Part shown: positions 42,603-51,615 of the stretch, one piece after another | Layout: every line of letters begins with the position of its first letter | Position numbering within the stretch: position 1 is the stretch's first letter | Assembly: GCF_001482365.1 (NCBI RefSeq) | Contig: NZ_CP013254.1 | Coordinates: forward strand, 3,410,001 to 3,474,000 | Length of the DNA: 64,000 bases | From: Kocuria flava | GTDB lineage: Bacteria; Actinomycetota; Actinomycetes; Actinomycetales; Micrococcaceae | Direction: 5' to 3' | The notes under the pieces: model-generated | Databases searched by the model: none | Seen by the model: only the letters and a program-made list of their open reading frames with translations | What the model was told of the DNA's origin: nothing | Made by a program: the position numbers and the translations under genes

Positions 42603-43129
42603 GCGCGACCCCGGGCACGCCCGGTGCGGGCGACCGCGACCGGGACGACCGCGCCGGCCGGTACGGCGTCGTCGCGGTGGTCCCCGGGGACCCGCTGCTC
42701 GCACCGCTGCTGCAGGGCCTGCACCGGGAGTACGCCGAGCGCTACGGCCCCGCGATCGGCGCGGACGAGATGGCGGAGCACCCGGTCGCGGACTTCACCG
42801 CGCCCTCCGGCGGGATCGTGCTGCTCGTGGCGGACGGGTGCACGGTGGCGGGCGGCGCGTTCCGGCGCCACGACGACGCCACCGCCGAGCTCAAGCGCGT
42901 GTGGACGGCCCCCTCGCACCGCCGCCGGGGCCTGTCCCGGCGGGTGCTCGCCGAGCTGGAGCAGCGCGCCGCCGCCGCAGGGTACCGGCGGATCCGCCTG
43001 ACCACCGGCAACCGCCAGCCGGAGGCCGAGGCCCTGTACCTCGCCGCCGGCTACGAGCGCCTGCCCGGCGTGGCGAGGGTCTACCCCGGCGGCGTCCACG
43101 ACGTGGCCTTCGAGAAGCGCCTGGGCTGA
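42599..43129 (+). CDS. GNAT-family acetyltransferase
   Basis: The 176-residue protein has the GNAT fold with the acetyl-CoA loop SHRRRGLSRRVLAELE (R-x2-G-x-A type) and LTTGNRQPEAEALYLAAGYE. Substrate unknown. GTG start overlaps the trmB stop by four bases, so it is translationally coupled to trmB. Confidence 0.88.
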   Translation: MSATPGTPGAGDRDRDDRAGRYGVVAVVPGDPLLAPLLQGLHREYAERYGPAIGADEMAEHPVADFTAPSGGIVLLVADGCTVAGGAFRRHDDATAELKRVWTAPSHRRRGLSRRVLAELEQRAAAAGYRRIRLTTGNRQPEAEALYLAAGYERLPGVARVYPGGVHDVAFEKRLG

Positions 43130-43175
43130 GCCCCGGCGGGGCCGGGCCCGCCGCCGGCACCCCCGTTCAGCCCTC

Positions 43176-43607
43176 CTAGCGGAACGGGGGCCGGTAGAGC
43201 ACCACGGCCTGGGAGACCTGCCGCCGCCGGGGCCGGGAGCCGCGGGCCATCCGCACGACGTCGCCGCCGGCGCCCGCGGCGAAGATGCGGGTGGACTCCT
43301 CGGCGCGCTCGCGGGCCTCCTCGAGCTCGCCGCTGAGCTCCGCGATCCGCGCCTGCAGCGCCGCGACCTGGTTCTCGAGCTGGAGGATCCGGCGGATGCC
43401 CTCGAGGGAGACGCCCTGCTGGGAGAGCACCTGGATCTGCTGGAGCTTCTCGATGTCCCGCTGCGAGTAGCGCCGGGCCCGGCCCGGGGCCCGCGAGGGC
43501 TTGACCAGGCCGAGCCGGTCGTACTGGCGCAGCGTCTGCGGGTGCATCTCGGCGATCTCCGCCGCCACGGAGATCACGAACAGGGGCTGGTCGGCGTCGA
43601 GGGCCAT
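43176..43607 (-). CDS. hspR: Heat-shock repressor HspR
   Basis: The 143-residue MerR-type repressor has LFVISVAAEIAEMHPQTLRQ, YDRLGLVKPSRAPGRARRYS and a coiled-coil helix (VAALQARIAELSGELEEARE). HspR binds HAIR sites and represses the dnaK operon, with DnaK as co-repressor. It is the last gene of the dnaK operon, 2 bases after dnaJ, and a HAIR site lies upstream of dnaK, giving a closed feedback loop. Confidence 0.95.
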   Translation of the reverse strand: MALDADQPLFVISVAAEIAEMHPQTLRQYDRLGLVKPSRAPGRARRYSQRDIEKLQQIQVLSQQGVSLEGIRRILQLENQVAALQARIAELSGELEEARERAEESTRIFAAGAGGDVVRMARGSRPRRRQVSQAVVLYRPPFR

Positions 43608-43609
43608 CG

Positions 43610-44617
43610 TCAGAGCCTCGCCTTCTCCCTCAGGGAGGCGCGCGGGTCCTGGCCGGCGGTGGCCTCGGCGTAGGCGCGCACGGCCGCCTGCGCCGACTCG
43701 TCCAGGTCGGCCGGGACGTGCACCTCCACGGTCACGATGAGGTTGCCGGTCCCGCGGGAGGTCTCGATGCCGCGGCCCTTCACGCGGAAGCGCCGCCCCG
43801 AGGACGTGCCCGCCGGGACCTTCAGCCGCACGGTGGCCCCGTCGAGGGTCGGCACCTCGACCGTGGCGCCCAGGGCGGCCTCGGGGAACGTGATCGGCAC
43901 CGTGACCTCGACGTCGTCCGTGCCCTCCACCCGGGTGAAGAACGGGTGCGGGCGCACGTGGACGGTCACGTACAGGTCCCCCGCCCCGCCGGGGCCCGAG
44001 TGGCCCTTGCCGGCGAGCTTGAGCTTCTGCCCGTCGCGCACCCCCTTGGGCACGCGCACCGTGGTCTCCTGGCCGTTGCCGCGGCGCAGACGCACGGTCG
44101 TGCCCTGCACGGCCGAGCGGAACGGGATGGTGGTCTCCGTGCGGATGTCCTCGCCGCGCGCCGGCGGGGCCTGGTAGCCGCCGTAGCCGCCGCCCGCGCC
44201 GCCGAACTGCGTGAACAGGTCCTCGAACCCGCCCCCGCCGCCGAAACCGCCGCCGGGCCCGCCGGTGGTGAACGTCGTGCGCCGGCGACCGCCGCCACCG
44301 CCGAAGATGTCGCCGAAGATGTCCTCGAAGTTCGCCGATCCGCCCGCGCCGCCGGGCCCGCCCGCCGTGAAGCGGGCGCCGGAGCCCATCGCGCGGATGG
44401 CGTCGTACTGCTTGCGCTCCTCCGGGTCCGAGAGCACGGAGTGGGCCTCGGTGATGTCCTTGAACCGCTGCTCGGCGGCCGCGTCCCCCGGGTTCTGGTC
44501 CGGGTGGTACTGGCGGGCGAGCTTGCGGTAGGCCTTCTTGACGTCGGCCTCGGACGCGTCCTTGGAGACGCCGAGAATGCTGTAGAAGTCCTTGTCGATC
44601 CAGTCCTGGCTGGCCAT
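43610..44617 (-). CDS. dnaJ: DnaJ co-chaperone lacking the zinc-finger domain
   Basis: The 335-residue protein has a J domain (DFYSILGVSKDASEADVKKA, with the HPD loop in QYHPDQNPG), a Gly/Phe-rich linker, and the C-terminal substrate-binding domains (VRVPKGVRDGQKLKLAGKGH; HPFFTRVEGTDDVEVTVPI). No CxxCxGxG repeats are present, so it is a type II (CbpA-like) J protein even though it is in the dnaK operon. It stimulates DnaK ATPase. GAGGAGG lies upstream of the ATG. Confidence 0.94.
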   Translation of the reverse strand: MASQDWIDKDFYSILGVSKDASEADVKKAYRKLARQYHPDQNPGDAAAEQRFKDITEAHSVLSDPEERKQYDAIRAMGSGARFTAGGPGGAGGSANFEDIFGDIFGGGGGRRRTTFTTGGPGGGFGGGGGFEDLFTQFGGAGGGYGGYQAPPARGEDIRTETTIPFRSAVQGTTVRLRRGNGQETTVRVPKGVRDGQKLKLAGKGHSGPGGAGDLYVTVHVRPHPFFTRVEGTDDVEVTVPITFPEAALGATVEVPTLDGATVRLKVPAGTSSGRRFRVKGRGIETSRGTGNLIVTVEVHVPADLDESAQAAVRAYAEATAGQDPRASLREKARL

Positions 44618-44699
44618 GACGCCTCCTCTCTGCGGGGCCGGTCGGGGTCCGGGGCGGCCCGTGCGGGCAAACGGGGTGTGCCCCGGGGACGGGGTGCGC

Positions 44700-44748
44700 G
44701 GGGACGGCGAGGGGAGGCCCGTCGGACGGACCTCCCCTCGCCGTCCCC
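44700..44748 (-). terminator. Strong hairpin between grpE and dnaJ
   Basis: GGGGACGGCGAGGGGAGG pairs perfectly with CCTCCCCTCGCCGTCCCC (18-bp arms) across 13 bases. In an operon it may limit dnaJ-hspR expression or stabilise the dnaK-grpE mRNA end. Confidence 0.75.
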
Positions 44749-44769
44749 CGTGTCAGGCCGCGGGCGGCC

Positions 44770-45462
44770 TCACTCGGCGACCGCGACGGCGACCTGGGCG
44801 GGCCGCACGACGCGCTCACCGATGCGGAAGCCGGAGCGCAGCACCATCGCGATCTGGTCGGGCTCGACCTCGCTCGTGGGCTGCTGCAGCACGGCCTCGT
44901 GGACGGCGGGGTCGAACGTCTCCCCGACCGCGCCGATGCGGGACAGGCCCTGGCGCACCAGGATCTCCTCGAGCTTGTTCGCGATGGACGCGAACGGGCC
45001 CTCGGTGAGGTCCCCGGCCCCGCGGGCCGCGTCGATGTCGTCGAACACCGGCAGCAGCGCCTGGAGCAGGTCGCCGGTCACGTAGGTGCGCAGCTGCTCC
45101 TTCTCCCGCGCCGTGCGGTGCTTGAAGTTCACGAACTCGGCCTGCAGCCGGCGCAGCTCCTCGAGCCGCTCCGCGGCCAGCGCCTCCGCCTCGGACGGGG
45201 CCTGCCCGGCCCCGGGCTCCCCGGTGTCCGCCGAGCCTGCGTCGGTGGACTGGGGGGTGCCCAGGATGTCGTCGACGGTCAGGCCCTCCGGGCCGGCACC
45301 GTCCTGCGGGTCGGTGCCGGCGCCGGGCTCCTGCGCCGTGCCGGGCTCGGTCCCGCCGGCGGCCCCGTCGGCGGCCGGGCGGGCCGCCTCCTGCTCGGGG
45401 CCGCCCGCGTCGCCGGGCTGCTCCGCCGGGTTCCGGTCGGGATCAGGGGTGGGGTCGGCCAT
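44770..45462 (-). CDS. grpE: Nucleotide exchange factor GrpE
   Basis: The 230-residue protein has a long acidic, disordered N-terminus and the GrpE core: a coiled coil (EELRRLQAEFVNFKHRTARE), VTGDLLQALLPVFDDIDAA, and the beta-wing DPAVHEAVLQQPT, RSGFRIGERVVRPAQVAVA. It exchanges ADP on DnaK. The ATG at 45462 follows the dnaK stop by 2 bases; a GTG at 45468 overlapping the dnaK stop is the alternative start. Confidence 0.95.
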   Translation of the reverse strand: MADPTPDPDRNPAEQPGDAGGPEQEAARPAADGAAGGTEPGTAQEPGAGTDPQDGAGPEGLTVDDILGTPQSTDAGSADTGEPGAGQAPSEAEALAAERLEELRRLQAEFVNFKHRTAREKEQLRTYVTGDLLQALLPVFDDIDAARGAGDLTEGPFASIANKLEEILVRQGLSRIGAVGETFDPAVHEAVLQQPTSEVEPDQIAMVLRSGFRIGERVVRPAQVAVAVAE

Positions 45463-45464
45463 GC

Positions 45465-47327
45465 TCACTTCTTCTCGTTCTCGTCGTCGACGACCTCGGC
45501 GTCGACGATGTCCTCGTCACCGGTCGCCGCGCCGGACTCCCCGGCGGCGCCCGGGGCGCCCTCCGCGCCCTCGGCACCCGCCTGGGCGTAGAGCGCCTCG
45601 CCCAGCTTCGTCTGGGACTGCTGGAGCTTCTCGTAGGCGCTCTTGACGGCGTCGTCGTCCTGGCCCTCGAGCGCCTGCTTCAGGGCGTCGACGTCGCCCT
45701 GCACCTCGGACCTGACGTCCTCGGGCAGCTTGTCGTCGTTGTCCTTGAGCAGCTTCTCGATGGAGTAGGCGCTCTGCTCGGCGTTGTTGCGCAGGTCGGC
45801 GGCCTCGCGGCGCACCCGGTCCGCCTCGGCGTTGGCCTCGGCGTCCTTGACCATGCGGTCGATGTCCTCCTTCGACAGCGAGGTGCCGCCGGTGATGGTC
45901 ATCGACTGCTCCTTGCCGGTGCCCTTGTCCTTGGCGGAGACGTGCACGATGCCGTTGGCGTCGATGTCGAAGGTCACCTCGATCTGCGGCATGCCGCGCG
46001 GGGCCGGGGCGATGCCGGTCAGCTCGAACGTGCCCAGGTTCTTGTTGTCCCGGGTGAACTGGCGCTCGCCCTGGAAGACCTGGATGGACACGGACGGCTG
46101 GTTGTCCTCCGCCGTGGTGAAGGTCTCGGACCGCTTGGTGGGGATGGCCGTGTTGCGCTCGATGAGCTTGGTCATCACCCCGCCCTTGGTCTCGATGCCC
46201 AGCGACAGCGGCGTGACGTCGATCAGCAGGACGTCCTTGCGGTCGCCCTTGAGCACGCCGGCCTGGATCGCGGCGCCGACGGCCACGACCTCGTCCGGGT
46301 TCACGCCCTTGTTCGGCTCCTTGCCGGCCAGGCGCTGGACGGTCTCGGCGACGGCGGGCATGCGGGTCGAGCCGCCGACGAGGACCACGTGGTCGATGTC
46401 GGACACGGAGATCCCGGCCTCGGCGATGACGTCCTTGAACGGCTTCTCGGTGCGCTCGAGCAGGTCGCGGGTGAGCTCCTCGAACTTCGCGCGGGTGAGG
46501 CGCTCGTCGAGGTGCACGGGGCCCTCGGCGGTCACGGAGAGGTACTGCAGGGAGATGTTGGTGCTGGTCGCGGAGGACAGCTCCTTCTTGGCCTGCTCGG
46601 CGGTCTCCTTCAGGCGCTGCAGGGCGATCTTGTCCTTGGACAGGTCCGCACCGGTCTTGGACTTCACCTGCTGCAGCAGCCAGTCGACGATCCGCTGGTC
46701 CCAGTCGTCGCCGCCGAGGCGGTTGTCGCCGGCGGTCGCGCGGACCTGGATGGTGGAGAAGTCGTCCTCGTCCTTGCCGACCTCGAGCAGGGAGACGTCG
46801 AAGGTGCCGCCACCGAGGTCGAAGACCAGGATGAGCTCGTCCTCCTTGCCCTTCTCCAGGCCGTAGGCCAGCGCCGCGGCGGTGGGCTCGTTGACGATGC
46901 GCAGCACGTTCATGCCCGCGATCTCGCCGGCCTCCTTGGTGGCCTGGCGCTCGGCGTCGTTGAAGTACGCCGGGACCGTGATCACGGCGTCGGTGACCTT
47001 GTCGCCCAGGTAGGACTCGGCGTCCGTCTTGAGCTTCATGAGGATGCGGGCGGAGATCTCCTGCGGGGTGTACTTCTTCTCGTCGATCTCCTTGGTCCAA
47101 CCGGTGCCCATGTGGCGCTTGACCGAGGCGATCGTGCGCTCCACGTTGGTCACGGCCTGGCGCTTGGCGATGTCGCCCACCAGGGTCTCGCCGTCCTTGG
47201 AGAAGGCGACGACGGACGGGGTGGTCCGGTTGCCCTCGGCGTTGGCGATGACGGTGGGCTCGCCGCCCTCGAGCACCGCCACGCAGGAGTTGGTGGTGCC
47301 GAGGTCGATTCCTACTGCACGGGACAT
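45465..47327 (-). CDS. dnaK: Hsp70 chaperone DnaK
   Basis: The 620-residue chaperone begins MSRAVGIDLGTTNSCVAVLE, has the phosphate loop and adenosine motifs (LILVFDLGGGTFDVSLLE; VVLVGGSTRMPAV), the linker VLLIDVTPLSLGIET and a C-terminal lid ending in acidic residues. It folds proteins with DnaJ and GrpE encoded downstream. It is the first gene of the operon, which is preceded by a HAIR operator. Confidence 0.98.
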   Translation of the reverse strand: MSRAVGIDLGTTNSCVAVLEGGEPTVIANAEGNRTTPSVVAFSKDGETLVGDIAKRQAVTNVERTIASVKRHMGTGWTKEIDEKKYTPQEISARILMKLKTDAESYLGDKVTDAVITVPAYFNDAERQATKEAGEIAGMNVLRIVNEPTAAALAYGLEKGKEDELILVFDLGGGTFDVSLLEVGKDEDDFSTIQVRATAGDNRLGGDDWDQRIVDWLLQQVKSKTGADLSKDKIALQRLKETAEQAKKELSSATSTNISLQYLSVTAEGPVHLDERLTRAKFEELTRDLLERTEKPFKDVIAEAGISVSDIDHVVLVGGSTRMPAVAETVQRLAGKEPNKGVNPDEVVAVGAAIQAGVLKGDRKDVLLIDVTPLSLGIETKGGVMTKLIERNTAIPTKRSETFTTAEDNQPSVSIQVFQGERQFTRDNKNLGTFELTGIAPAPRGMPQIEVTFDIDANGIVHVSAKDKGTGKEQSMTITGGTSLSKEDIDRMVKDAEANAEADRVRREAADLRNNAEQSAYSIEKLLKDNDDKLPEDVRSEVQGDVDALKQALEGQDDDAVKSAYEKLQQSQTKLGEALYAQAGAEGAEGAPGAAGESGAATGDEDIVDAEVVDDENEKK

Positions 47328-47393
47328 GCGCGTGTTCTCCTTCGTGTCGAGCGGGACCGGCGGACCGCGGGGGCCCCGCCGGAGGTCTCTGGT

Positions 47394-47414
47394 CTTGAGT
47401 TGTCCTGGCTCAAG
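47394..47414. promoter_or_regulatory. HAIR operator (HspR site) in the dnaK promoter
   Basis: CTTGAGT-N7-GCTCAAG matches the CTTGAGT-N7-ACTCAAG consensus with one change. A TTGACA -35 on the minus strand lies at 47439-47434, so the site covers the -10 and start region. A weaker TCAA-N6-TTGA repeat lies at 47436-47449. Confidence 0.9.
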
Positions 47415-47635
47415 TCTGCCACATGAGCCGCGAGTGTCAAGTGAAGTTGAGCCGCATCCGCTCAACTGTGGGGCACGGTAGCGCCCGCCCCTGTGAGATC
47501 GCCCCCACGGGCCTGACTGCCGGCCGACCCCTCGGTAAGGTGGAGCACCGTGTCCGCACGCCGGGGCCCCGCCGCCCGGCCCGACCCGCAGGAACGCCGA
47601 ACCAGCACCGCACACCCCCGATCCGAGGAGCCCCC

Positions 47636-49612
47636 GTGAGCACGACCCCCACCCCCTCCAGTCCGCCCGGACAGGGCGAGCGCGGCGCGACCGCGCAGCG
47701 CCAGCACCGCCGCCGCTCCGGCTACCCGGGTGGCGTCCACCCGGCACTGGTGCCCGGGGTCGCCGTCGAGGACCGCAACCTGCGCTACGGCACCGACCGC
47801 GTCGTGCTGGTCGTCACCGGTGCCCTCATCGCCGGTTTCGTGGCGTGGGGCCTGCTCTCCACCGAGTCCCTCACCGCGGTCTCCTCCACCGCCCTGACCT
47901 GGGTCACGACCAACACCGGCTGGTTCTTCACGCTCCTGTCGACCGCCGCCGTGATCTTCATGCTGGTCGTCGGCTTCGGCCGCACCGGCCGGATCCCGCT
48001 CGGGCTCGACGACGAGCAGCCCGAGTTCGCCTTCTTCTCCTGGCTGGCGATGCTCTTCGCCGCGGGCATGGGCATCGGCCTGATGTTCTACGGCGCCTCC
48101 GAGCCGCTGAGCCACTTCGGCGCCGGCGTCCCCGGCTTCGCCGCCGAGGCCGGCACCGAGGAGATGACCGTGCGCGCCCTCGTGCAGACGGCCTTCCACT
48201 GGGGCCTGAACCCCTGGGCCATGTACGCCGTGGTGGGCGCCGCCATCGCCTACGGCACCTTCCGCCGCGGCCGCGCCCCGCTGATCAGCCGCATCTTCGT
48301 CCCCCTGCTCGGCCGCAAGCGCGCCGAGGGCGGGCTCGGCCGGCTCATCGACGTCTTCGCGATCTTCGCGACCCTCTTCGGCACCGCCGCCTCGCTCGGC
48401 ATCGGGGCGCTGCAGATCTCCCGCGGCCTCGAGATCGTCACCGGGTGGAGCGCGACCGGCAACGCCGCGCTCGTGGGCATCATCGCCGTCCTCACCGCCG
48501 CCTTCGTGGTCTCGGCGGTCTCCGGCGTGGCCCGGGGCATCCGCTACCTGTCCAACACCAACCTCGTGCTCGCCCTCGTGCTGGCGCTGTTCGTCTTCGT
48601 GGCCGGCCCGACCGTGCTGATCCTCGACCTCGTCCCCGCCGTGTTCGGCACCTACCTGCAGGACTACCTGCGGATGACCGGGCACACGGGCGCCTGGGGC
48701 GCGGCGACCGCCGACTTCACCGGCGCGTGGACGGTCTTCTACTGGGCCTGGTGGCTGTCCTGGTCGCCGTTCGTGGGCATGTTCATCGCGAAGATCTCCC
48801 GCGGGCGCACCCTGCGCCAGTTCGTGACCGTCGTGCTCGTGGTCCCCTCCTCGATGTGCGTGCTGTGGTTCGTGGTCATGGGCGGCACCGCCCTGCACGT
48901 CCAGCGCACCGGCACCGACCTCCTCGGCGCGGGCGGGCAGGAGGCGGCCCTGTTCGGCATGCTCGACGCCCTCCCCTGGGGGGCCCTCACCTCCGTGCTG
49001 GCCATGGTGATCATCGGCATCTTCTTCGTCACCAGCGCCGACTCGGCCTCGATCGTCATGGGCACCCTCTCCCAGCGGGGGAACCCGGAGCCGCACCGCG
49101 GCGTCGTCACCTTCTGGGGCCTGTGCCTCGGCGCGATCGCCGTGGTCATGATGCTCGCGGGCGGGGACGACGCCCTGGCCGGCATGCAGAACCTCGTGAC
49201 CGTCTCGGCCCTGCCCTTCGCGATCGTGGTGTCCTTCCTCATGGTCGCGTTCTACCGCGACCTGCTCAACGACCCGGCCCTGATCCGCGACCGGTTCGCC
49301 CGCTCGGCCGTGCGCAAGGCCGTCATCCACGGCATCCACCAGCACGGGGACGACTTCGCCCTGCGCGTCGAGCACGCCCCCGGCAACCGCGCCGCCGGCG
49401 ACGAGTTCGACTCCCACGCCCCGGCCATCACCGAGTGGTACCGCGGCACCGAGGGGATCGAGTCCCTCGGCGGCCAGCGCCCGGACGGCACCCACCGCCG
49501 TGACGGGGCCGGGTCCGTCCACCCCGCCGACGACGACGCCACCGCCTCCGGAGCCGGCTCCGGTGACGCCGAGGGGCAGCAGCGGCCGGGCGGCGGCGCT
49601 CCCCGCGGCTGA
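47636..49612 (+). CDS. BCCT-family betaine/choline transporter
   Basis: The 658-residue, 12-helix transporter has the family signature FYWAWWLSWSPFVGMFIAKI with SRGRTLRQF, plus MLFAAGMGIGLMFYGASEPL and FFVTSADSASIVMG. BCCT proteins take up glycine betaine, choline or carnitine with sodium or protons for osmotic protection. It has an extended hydrophilic C-terminal tail (about 110 residues), a common osmosensing feature. GTG at 47636 follows GAGGAG. A 23-bp perfect hairpin ends the unit. Confidence 0.94.
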   Translation: MSTTPTPSSPPGQGERGATAQRQHRRRSGYPGGVHPALVPGVAVEDRNLRYGTDRVVLVVTGALIAGFVAWGLLSTESLTAVSSTALTWVTTNTGWFFTLLSTAAVIFMLVVGFGRTGRIPLGLDDEQPEFAFFSWLAMLFAAGMGIGLMFYGASEPLSHFGAGVPGFAAEAGTEEMTVRALVQTAFHWGLNPWAMYAVVGAAIAYGTFRRGRAPLISRIFVPLLGRKRAEGGLGRLIDVFAIFATLFGTAASLGIGALQISRGLEIVTGWSATGNAALVGIIAVLTAAFVVSAVSGVARGIRYLSNTNLVLALVLALFVFVAGPTVLILDLVPAVFGTYLQDYLRMTGHTGAWGAATADFTGAWTVFYWAWWLSWSPFVGMFIAKISRGRTLRQFVTVVLVVPSSMCVLWFVVMGGTALHVQRTGTDLLGAGGQEAALFGMLDALPWGALTSVLAMVIIGIFFVTSADSASIVMGTLSQRGNPEPHRGVVTFWGLCLGAIAVVMMLAGGDDALAGMQNLVTVSALPFAIVVSFLMVAFYRDLLNDPALIRDRFARSAVRKAVIHGIHQHGDDFALRVEHAPGNRAAGDEFDSHAPAITEWYRGTEGIESLGGQRPDGTHRRDGAGSVHPADDDATASGAGSGDAEGQQRPGGGAPRG

Positions 49613-49662
49613 TCCGCCGTCGCGGCCGGGACGGCGTCCCCGCCGCGACCGCGGCCCGCGCC

Positions 49663-49713
49663 GGCACGAGGGCCCGGCGGGAACCCGGACGGTTCCCGCC
49701 GGGCCCTCGTGCC
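49663..49713 (+). terminator. 23-bp perfect hairpin terminator
   Basis: The arms 49663-49685 and 49691-49713 are exact complements (starting GGCACGAGGGCCCGGC) with a 5-base loop, after the BCCT gene. Confidence 0.88.
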
Positions 49714-49856
49714 TCCCCCGGGCCGGGAGCCTCTGCCCCCTTCCTCCGCCGGGCGGCCCCACGGCCCCGCCGCACCCCACCGCGCCCGCCGGCCGCCACG
49801 GACGGGCTCGCGCCCGCACTTCCCGGCGGCGCGCGGGCCCGCATAGAATGCCCCTC

Positions 49857-49958
49857 ATGTATCCGATCGCAACCGCGGGTGCGGGCCGTCGTGCGGCGCG
49901 CCCGCCGGTCGCCCACCACCGTTCCGCCCTCCGGTCCCGGAGGCGCGTCCTCGGGTGA
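49857..49958 (+). CDS. Possible leaderless 33-residue upstream peptide
   Basis: TAGAAT (49844-49849) ends 7 nt before this ATG, so transcription would start at the codon itself. The peptide MYPIATAGAGRRAARPPVAH continues to a stop that overlaps the GTG start of the kinase gene (GTGA, 49955-49958). It is strongly basic and has no known domain. It may simply couple translation of the kinase. Confidence 0.4.
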   Translation: MYPIATAGAGRRAARPPVAHHRSALRSRRRVLG

Positions 49959-50548
49959 TCGACGTCGACCTCCACCTGGACCCCGCGACCGCGGCGGCCA
50001 ACCCCTCCGGCACGAGCCTCGCCCGGCTGCTCCCCCTGCCCGTCCACCGCCCCTTCCTGGTCGGCATCGACGGCCGTTCGGGCGCCGGCAAGACCACGCT
50101 CGCCGAGCAGCTGTGCACCGTGCTGCGCCCCGTGCGGGACGTGACCGTGTTCCACCTCGAGGACCTCTACCCGGGCTGGGACGGCCTCGCGGCGGGGATC
50201 GAGGAGTACGTGGCGGACGTGCTCGTGCCGCTGCGCGAGGGCCGGGACGCCCACTGGACCGCCTGGGACTGGGTCACCGGCGCCCCCGGCACCCCACGGC
50301 TGACCCGCGTCGCCGAGGTCGTGGTGCTCGAGGGCGTCGGGGCCTGCAGCTCCGCCGCGCGCGAGCTGCTCGACGTCTCGGTGTGGGTCGAGCTGCCCAC
50401 CGCCCTCCGCCTCGACCGCGCGATCGCCCGCGACGGCGAGGCCTACGCCCGCCACTGGGACCGGTGGGCCGCCCAGGAGGACGCCTATCTGGAGGCCGAC
50501 CCCGTCTGGGACCGGGTCGACATCCTGCACCCCGGTCCCGTCTGCTGA
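49955..50548 (+). CDS. Uridine kinase-like P-loop protein
   Basis: The 197-residue protein has Walker A GIDGRSGAGKTTLAEQL, an acidic segment VTVFHLEDLYPGWDG where phosphoryl acceptors bind in uridine kinases, VVVLEGVGACSSAA (Walker B-like) and a helical end with RDGEAYARHWDRWAAQE. It probably phosphorylates a nucleoside or small metabolite; which one is unknown. It starts at GTG, overlapping the short upstream frame, and precedes the aminotransferase-like gene by 22 bp. Confidence 0.85.
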   Translation: MIDVDLHLDPATAAANPSGTSLARLLPLPVHRPFLVGIDGRSGAGKTTLAEQLCTVLRPVRDVTVFHLEDLYPGWDGLAAGIEEYVADVLVPLREGRDAHWTAWDWVTGAPGTPRLTRVAEVVVLEGVGACSSAARELLDVSVWVELPTALRLDRAIARDGEAYARHWDRWAAQEDAYLEADPVWDRVDILHPGPVC

Positions 50549-50570
50549 CCCGCGCCGCCAGGAGGACCCC

Positions 50571-51452
50571 GTGACCAGCACCGTCGTCGTCCTCGACGCC
50601 GAGCGTCCCGAGGGCGCGCTCGTCGACCCCGCCGTCCCGCTCGTGCACATCGACGACCAGGGCCTGACCCGCGGCGACGGGGTGTTCGAGACCCTGCGCG
50701 CCGTCGACGGGCAGGTGCGGAAGTTCCCCGCCCACCACCGCCGGCTCACCTCCTCCGCCCGCCTGGCCCAGCTGCCCGTCCCGGACGCGGAGCGGTGCCT
50801 GCGCGCCGTCGAGCTCGCCCTCGCCCACGCGGGACCGGGCGGGCGGGGCGAGCTGGGGGCCGAGCACAGCGTGCGGATCACGATCAGCCGCGGCACCCCC
50901 GAGGGCGGGCCCTGGTCGTGGGTCACCGTGAACCCCGTCCCGGAGTCCACGTTCCGCCAGCGCCGCGAGGGCGTCGACGTCGTGCTCCTGCCGCGCGGGC
51001 ACGACCCCGCCCTGGACGCGGGCTACCCGTGGCTGCTGCCGGGGGCCAAGACGCTGTCCTACGCCGTGAACATGGCCGCCCAGCGCCACGCCCGGACCCT
51101 CGGCGCCGACGACGCCGTGTTCACCGCCGAGGACCGCCGCGTGCTCGAGGGCGCGACCTCCTCCGTGGTCTGCGCCCGGGTCCGCGGGGACCGGCGCGAG
51201 CTGGTGACCCCCGAGCCCTCCCGCGGGGTCCTGCCGGGCACCACCCAGGCGGCGATCTTCACCGCCGCCCGCGCGGACGGCTGGGAGCTGGGCTACGGCC
51301 CCCTCTACCCGGCCGACCTGCTCGCCGCCGACGGCGTCTGGCTGGTCTCCAGCGTGCGGCTGGCCGTCCCGGTGCGGCGGCTCGACGCCCAGCCGCTGCC
51401 GGTCAACCCGCAGCTCACGCGCCTCGTCACCGGCTGGGTCGCCGGCGCCTGA
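50571..51452 (+). CDS. pabC: Class IV aminotransferase, aminodeoxychorismate lyase-like
   Basis: The 293-residue PLP enzyme has VHIDDQGLTRGDGVFETLRA, the PLP lysine in WLLPGAKTLSYAVNM, EGATSSVVCARV and the phosphate-binding GVLPGTTQAAIF. Its length and the DGVFET start fit 4-amino-4-deoxychorismate lyase (folate synthesis) better than branched-chain transaminases, but D-amino acid aminotransferase cannot be excluded. The start is GTG with AGGAGG 6 bases upstream. Confidence 0.85.
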   Translation: MTSTVVVLDAERPEGALVDPAVPLVHIDDQGLTRGDGVFETLRAVDGQVRKFPAHHRRLTSSARLAQLPVPDAERCLRAVELALAHAGPGGRGELGAEHSVRITISRGTPEGGPWSWVTVNPVPESTFRQRREGVDVVLLPRGHDPALDAGYPWLLPGAKTLSYAVNMAAQRHARTLGADDAVFTAEDRRVLEGATSSVVCARVRGDRRELVTPEPSRGVLPGTTQAAIFTAARADGWELGYGPLYPADLLAADGVWLVSSVRLAVPVRRLDAQPLPVNPQLTRLVTGWVAGA

Positions 51453-51522
51453 GCCGCGGGCCGGCGACCGGGACGCGCTCCGGCCGGCAGGAGGGGTCCC
51501 GTCGGGGCGGCACCCCGGCGGT

Positions 51523-51549
51523 GCCGGGGCCGGACGCTCCGGCCCCGGC
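51523..51549. terminator. Hairpin between convergent pabC and ykoC genes
   Basis: GCCGGGGCCGGA pairs exactly with TCCGGCCCCGGC around CGC. Confidence 0.75.
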
Positions 51550-51615
51550 GCCCCGGGCGCCGCAGGCCCGCAGCCGCCCGGGACCGGTCCGTCCGGAGGC
51601 GCGCGGGGCCGCCGG

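Noticed and set aside
47462..50950. A 1162-codon open frame on the minus strand opposite the BCCT, kinase and PabC genes
   Set aside because: It is the antisense frame of three well-supported genes. High GC leaves long open frames opposite real ones, and the translation is low-complexity with no domain.
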